Shown here: positions 56,179-60,239 of the stretch, one piece after another
How positions within the stretch are numbered: position 1 is the stretch's first letter
How the letters are laid out: each line of letters starts with the position of its first letter
Assembly (NCBI GenBank): GCA_025890175.1
Contig: JANPYM010000002.1
Coordinates: 2,151,366-2,211,604 of the forward strand
Direction of reading: 5' to 3'
DNA: 60,239 nt
Source of the DNA: Ciborinia camelliae
Taxonomy: Eukaryota > Ascomycota > Leotiomycetes > Helotiales > Sclerotiniaceae
Program-made: the position numbers and the translations under genes
The notes under the pieces: model-generated
Told to the model about the DNA's origin: nothing
Database searches by the model: none
The model's input: the letters and a program-made list of their open reading frames with translations, nothing else

Positions 56179-58151
56179 ATGGGTCTCGCAATCATCAAGC
56201 CTGCGGGCGTCCCAGGCAAGTCATGGCCGGCAGTAAGTTCACCAATATTATATCTTCGATCGTGTTTAACAGTATGATCAGATCCTCATCGGATGTTTCG
56301 TTGCGTTTGGTGGTCTTCTTTTTGGTTATGATACAGGAACTATTGGTGGCATTCTCGCTATGGAGTAAGCATATTCTGTTGATATCCCTTCATAAATTTA
56401 ACGTTGCTGATACGTGTTAGTTATTGGGAGAACGAATTCTCTACTGGTTACAAAAACGCAAAGGGTCATCTCGATGTCTCTCCCTCTCAATCTGCGGCCG
56501 TCGTCTCTATTCTATCTGCGGGTACCTTTTTTGGTGCACTCTCTGCAGCTCCTCTTGCGGATCTTCTCGGTCGGCGTATTGCTCTGTTGATATCTTCTGG
56601 TGTTGTTTTTACATTCGGTGTTATCTTACAAACTGCTTCTTCTGAATTGCCAATGTTCATTGCCGGTCGTTTCTTTGCTGGTTTTGGTGTTGGTCTCATC
56701 TCTGCTTTGAGTAAGTTTTCTCTTGCCATCTTGTCTCTCTTTCAGTCTATTCTTACCACAACTATTCAATCTTATCATAGAGAAGACCAAACAATCAACT
56801 AACACTATTATTCTTAGTTCCACTCTATCAATCTGAGACTGCCCCTAAATGGATTCGTGGTGCCATTGTTGGATGTTATCAATTGGCTATTACAATTGGT
56901 CTTCTTCTTGCAGCTGTTGTTGATAACGCTACACAATCCCGAACTGATACTGGATCATATAGAATTCCAATTGCAATTCAATTTGCTTGGGTTAGTTTCT
57001 TTATTTGGAGTTCAATTAGACCTTGCTAATACTAATCTAGGCTATCATCTTGGTTGTTGGTTTATTGTTCTTGCCTGAAACACCCCGTTACTTGATTAAG
57101 CGGGGAAACTATGAGAAGGCCGCTAGATCCCTCGCCAAGCTCCGCCGTCTTCGTACCGATGATCCAGCTATTCGTGAAGAATTAGCTGAGATTCAAGCTA
57201 ACCATGAATACGAGCTTCAGATTGGTAAAGCTACATATATGGATTGTTTCCGAGGTGGTATGGCGAAGAGACTTGCAACTGGATGTTTTCTTCAAGCTTT
57301 GCAACAACTTACTGGAGTTAATTTTATCTTCTGTAAGTCTACTTCTTTGATCATGGTAATGTTTTATAGACCACAACTAACATGATCACCTAGACTATGG
57401 TACTCAATATTTCAAAAACTCGGGTATCACCAATGCCTTTGTCATTCAAATGATTACCAGTGCGGTTAACGTCTCATCTACCCTTCCTGGCTTATACGGA
57501 ATCGAAAAATTCGGCCGCCGCCCACTTCTCTTGTGGGGAGCTGTCGGAATGTGCGTCAGTCAACTCATTGTTGCCGTATTGGGTACAACCACAACCGGAC
57601 AAACAGCCGACGGAGCAGTATTTGCCACCAACATTGCCGCACAAAAGGCATCAATCGCATTCATCTGCATCTACATTTTCTTCTTCGCTTCCACGTGGGG
57701 CCCTCTCGCATGGGTCGTCTGTGGCGAGATTTTCCCCCTCAAAGTCCGCGCCAAGGCACTCTCCATGTCCGTCGCCACCAATTGGCTTCTCAATTGGGCA
57801 ATTGCCTATTCCACACCCTATCTCGTAAATTGGGGACCTGGAAATGCTAATCTCCAATCGAAGATCTTCTTCATCTGGTTCGCTTGCTGCTTCGTCTGTA
57901 TCTCCTTTGTTTATTTCATGATTTATGAAACGAAGGGGTTGACACTGGAGCAAATTGATGAACTTTATGATAGCGCGACTACTGCTAAGGATTCTTCTAA
58001 TTGGAAACCTAGTAAGCACTTTGTTGATTTGGTGGATGGTCATGTTAACGAGAGTGGTCATGATAACCAGGGTGGTGTTTTGGGGGATGAGAAGGGTACT
58101 GCTACTCATGCTCATGATCATAATACGGCGGTTAGTACCGGTAATCAGTAA
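56179..58151 (+). CDS. MFS hexose transporter (sugar porter family)
   Basis: A proton- or facilitated hexose carrier of the plasma membrane. Six exons (56179-56232, 56282-56364, 56421-56710, 56818-56990, 57041-57332, 57394-58151) give 549 residues with no frame conflict; introns are 49, 56, 107, 50 and 61 bp. Motifs in order: GGLLFGYDTGTIGGILAM in TM1, LADLLGRRIALL after TM2, AGRFFAGFGVGLISA, an LYQSETAPKWIRGAIVG segment, PETPRYLIKRGN after TM6, LQALQQLTGVNFIFYYGTQY in TM7, GRRPLLLWG, WVVCGEIFPLKVRAKA and YETKGLTLEQIDELY after TM12. QQLTGVNFIFYYG is the sugar-site region seen in high-affinity glucose transporters. The tail is histidine/glycine-rich. The likely substrates are glucose or fructose, but which is not resolved. 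The 3' flank carries a TC dinucleotide array. Confidence 0.96.
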
Positions 58152-58237
58152 TCTGGGCTAGATTTCTCGATGCCGATAGACTATCTGGGAGTTTGTTGTT
58201 TGGGCTATTCTGTTGGTTGGCGGTGTCATGCTGATGA

Positions 58238-58239
<2 letters not shown>

Positions 58240-58276
<37 letters not shown>
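58240..58276. repeat. (TC)n array in the 3' flank of the transporter
   Basis: An uninterrupted CT dinucleotide tract about 90 bases after the stop codon, possibly inside the 3' UTR. Confidence 0.95.
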
Positions 58277-58279
<3 letters not shown>

Positions 58280-59400
58280 CAACTCGCGATGATACCTAAG
58301 GTTTCTGATACTAGGCCGGTTGATCCGCACGGTTCTGGATCTCGTGGGGCGTGTAAAATTTCTTTGGTGCTGGCGTGGATTGATGATCGGGCGTCGATGG
58401 ATGGGCGGGAGCTTGATGGATCAGGGGCTCGGGTTCATGGATGGATGCCATCGATGGATGCAAAATGCAAGAAGTGGATGTGGATGTCTTCATCATCATA
58501 CCTAGGTATCGCAGAACCTAATAATTGCATACGCGTTGCATTACTCTCTTACCTCACTCTAAAGTAATATGATATAATATGTTATCGATCATGATCCGTA
58601 TGGTGGTGAGAAAGCTTTCTCCTGTCGTGTCTTGTTTACTTACCTTACTTAACTTACTTCCTAACTAAAAAAAACAATTCTTTCATTTCTTGACTTGGAA
58701 TGAATGATATGATATCGATAGATTCAAATCCATACAAAGCTGAATCTTGTGAAACTATCTTTCTCCTCCCTTTCTACTCCTTGAGTTATAGATATCCCTA
58801 TCTAGGTATCTATCTATACCTTACCTAGCCCTAAAGAATAGACAAGCAATAAATAAACAAACAAATATACTTCCATAAAGTATAGTCATTATAGTCATAG
58901 TTATAGTCAATCAATTTTCAATAGGTATAGACATACTATTTATTACTTTACAAGAAGTGTTTTGGAACTGTTTACTATTAGCTCTTTGACTATATTTTTT
59001 TCGGCAGAGGTAGAGGTAGAGGTAGATGTGTAATATATAGGTATATATCAAGCTGTATACTCCAAATCTGGGTTTTATAGTGTGATTTTAATTTTATTAT
59101 CTATGATATATGTATAGGTATATGTATATAGGTATATGTAGGTATATATATCGAGAATCCTCAGTTTAAAATCCGAAGAGCAGCTTTTTATTTTATTTTC
59201 TTATTTTTTTATTTTTTTTATTTTTAGCTTGCTATGTGAGTGGGATTGGGAGTGGGAATTGGGATTGGGAATTGATGTCGAGGGAGAGAGGTAGAGAGGT
59301 ATAGGTACCTACCTACTTATTATACCCGGAGTAGGTAGTGAATGAACTACCTAACTACCTACTTACCTACTTACTTCCTACCTACTTCCCAATTACTCCT
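58277..59400. other. Intergenic, repeat-rich
   Basis: GATGGATG-type repeats (about 58437-58480), one ACCTAGGT element at 58500, GGTATA and CTACC arrays (about 59110-59150 and 59300-59385). No gene. Confidence 0.6.
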
Positions 59401-59410
59401 ATCCATAATA

Positions 59411-59457
59411 CCCCCAATTTCCCCCAATTTCCCCCCAATTTCCCCCAACTCGGGGGG
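59411..59457. repeat. C5-AATTT repeats with C5/G6 hairpin
   Basis: Four runs of 5-6 C separated by AATTT lie at 59411-59446. The last C5 run faces G6 at 59452-59457 across a 5-base loop, a perfect stem. The opposite strand could form a G-quadruplex. Confidence 0.85.
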
Positions 59458-59699
59458 TAGCTAACTACCTACCTTAGCTACCTTAGCTACCTATAGATCT
59501 GGGGGTCTATACTATACTATACTATTCCAATATCCATAATATTAAATGTTAAATGTTTCTTCTTATCTTTACTTCGTAGAATCTAGAGTCTATTGCTGGG
59601 ATGGATATCTTCTCATCCCCCAATATCTCATATAGTAATACTTCGTTTCATATATACATATATATATATATACATACATTCGGAATCCCCGCTCTGCTT

Positions 59700-60239
59700 G
59701 CGTCTCATTTACTTACTTACTCATTCACTCTCTCCCCTCTCCCTTCTCCCTTCTTCTTTTGCCACTATCCCTTCTCGCTATTATCCTTTCTCATTACTAT
59801 CCCACCCCATCCCATCCGATCCCATCCGATCCCATCCCATCCCATCCCATCCCATCCAATCCCATCCCATCCCATCAAGTATCAAGCATCAAAGATCAAG
59901 ATCAAGTCACACAGCAGCAGCAGCAGCACGCACGGGATCTACCTATACCTACCCATCTACCTACTACCTACCTCCCTCCCTCCCTCCCTCCCTCCCTCCC
60001 TCTCTAGATAAACGAAAGAAGAAGAAAAAATCACACAAAAAAAATCACACAAAAAAGAGCACCACAAGAGTTCGAGAGTGACTACTACCTTAGGTACTTG
60101 AAAGCAACCCGACCCAAAAATTTAATTTATAGAAAATAGGGAGGTAAAGCCCTTGATAGGACCTGGCAACCCCCACCCCAAAATGAACTATATTTAAATT
60201 ATCCTAGACTAGACGAGACTAGACTAGACTAGACGAACC
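59700..60239. repeat. Terminal microsatellite block (CCCAT, CCCT, AGACT)
   Basis: CCCAT pentamer array at about 59801-59876 (some units CCGAT), CAG triplets at about 59914-59928, CCCT/CTCC tetramer array at about 59972-60003, an A-rich tract, and AGACT pentamers at about 60207-60237. No gene is supported; long frames here translate repeats. Confidence 0.85.

Noticed and set aside
59593..60081. 162-codon frame at the right edge
   Set aside because: Made of CCCAT, CTCC and TATA repeats (Ser-His-Pro-Ile, Pro-Ser-Leu); low complexity only.

Overview
The window looks like nuclear DNA of a filamentous ascomycete (Pezizomycotina), and I infer a Leotiomycetes/Helotiales-type fungus. Genes carry short introns of 47-107 bp with GTAAGT-like donors. 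The recognisable proteins are fungal (Tom70, Mgr3, Dap1, Atg5, a But2-domain secreted protein, a hexose transporter, C2H2 regulators). Genes sit far apart, separated by long stretches of microsatellites. The species cannot be named from sequence alone.

Layout. 1-2.6 kb is simple-sequence DNA. A thioesterase-like gene (minus) lies at 2.6-3.8 kb. 4.6-5.6 kb (plus) and 6.2-7.4 kb (minus) hold a decayed MFS efflux transporter and a decayed FAD monooxygenase, probably remnants of a small secondary-metabolism or detoxification locus. A multi-pass membrane protein gene (minus) is at 8.6-10.5 kb. A 149-bp solo-LTR-like insertion with a perfect 5-bp target duplication lies at 13.04-13.19 kb, just upstream of ATG5 (13.8-14.7 kb). 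A repeat-rich gap leads to a secreted But2-domain protein (19.2-20.3 kb) and an aminodeoxychorismate-lyase-like gene (21.2-22.3 kb, minus). A frame-broken membrane protein follows (23.5-25 kb), then TOM70 (25.4-27.5 kb).

The right half has two related C2H2 zinc-finger regulators (32.5-35.5 and 40.6-42.7 kb) separated by 5 kb of microsatellites. DAP1 and MGR3 form a divergent pair (46.6-49.0 kb). A 7-kb gene-poor stretch holds one orphan coiled-coil gene (52.6-53.5 kb). A six-exon hexose transporter (56.2-58.2 kb) precedes a terminal 2-kb simple-repeat block.

Most genes are independent housekeeping units: mitochondrial import (Tom70), inner-membrane quality control (Mgr3), haem/sterol biology (Dap1), autophagy (Atg5), folate synthesis (ADC lyase) and sugar uptake. 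Four points stand out. ATG5, the ADC lyase, one membrane protein and one membrane-protein relic all show single-base frame conflicts, either assembly errors or real decay. The monooxygenase has lesions that fit RIP-type C-to-T change. The palindrome ACCTAGGT occurs 19 times by my count, all between genes. An orphan coiled-coil protein carries a 49-residue (seven-heptad) duplication.
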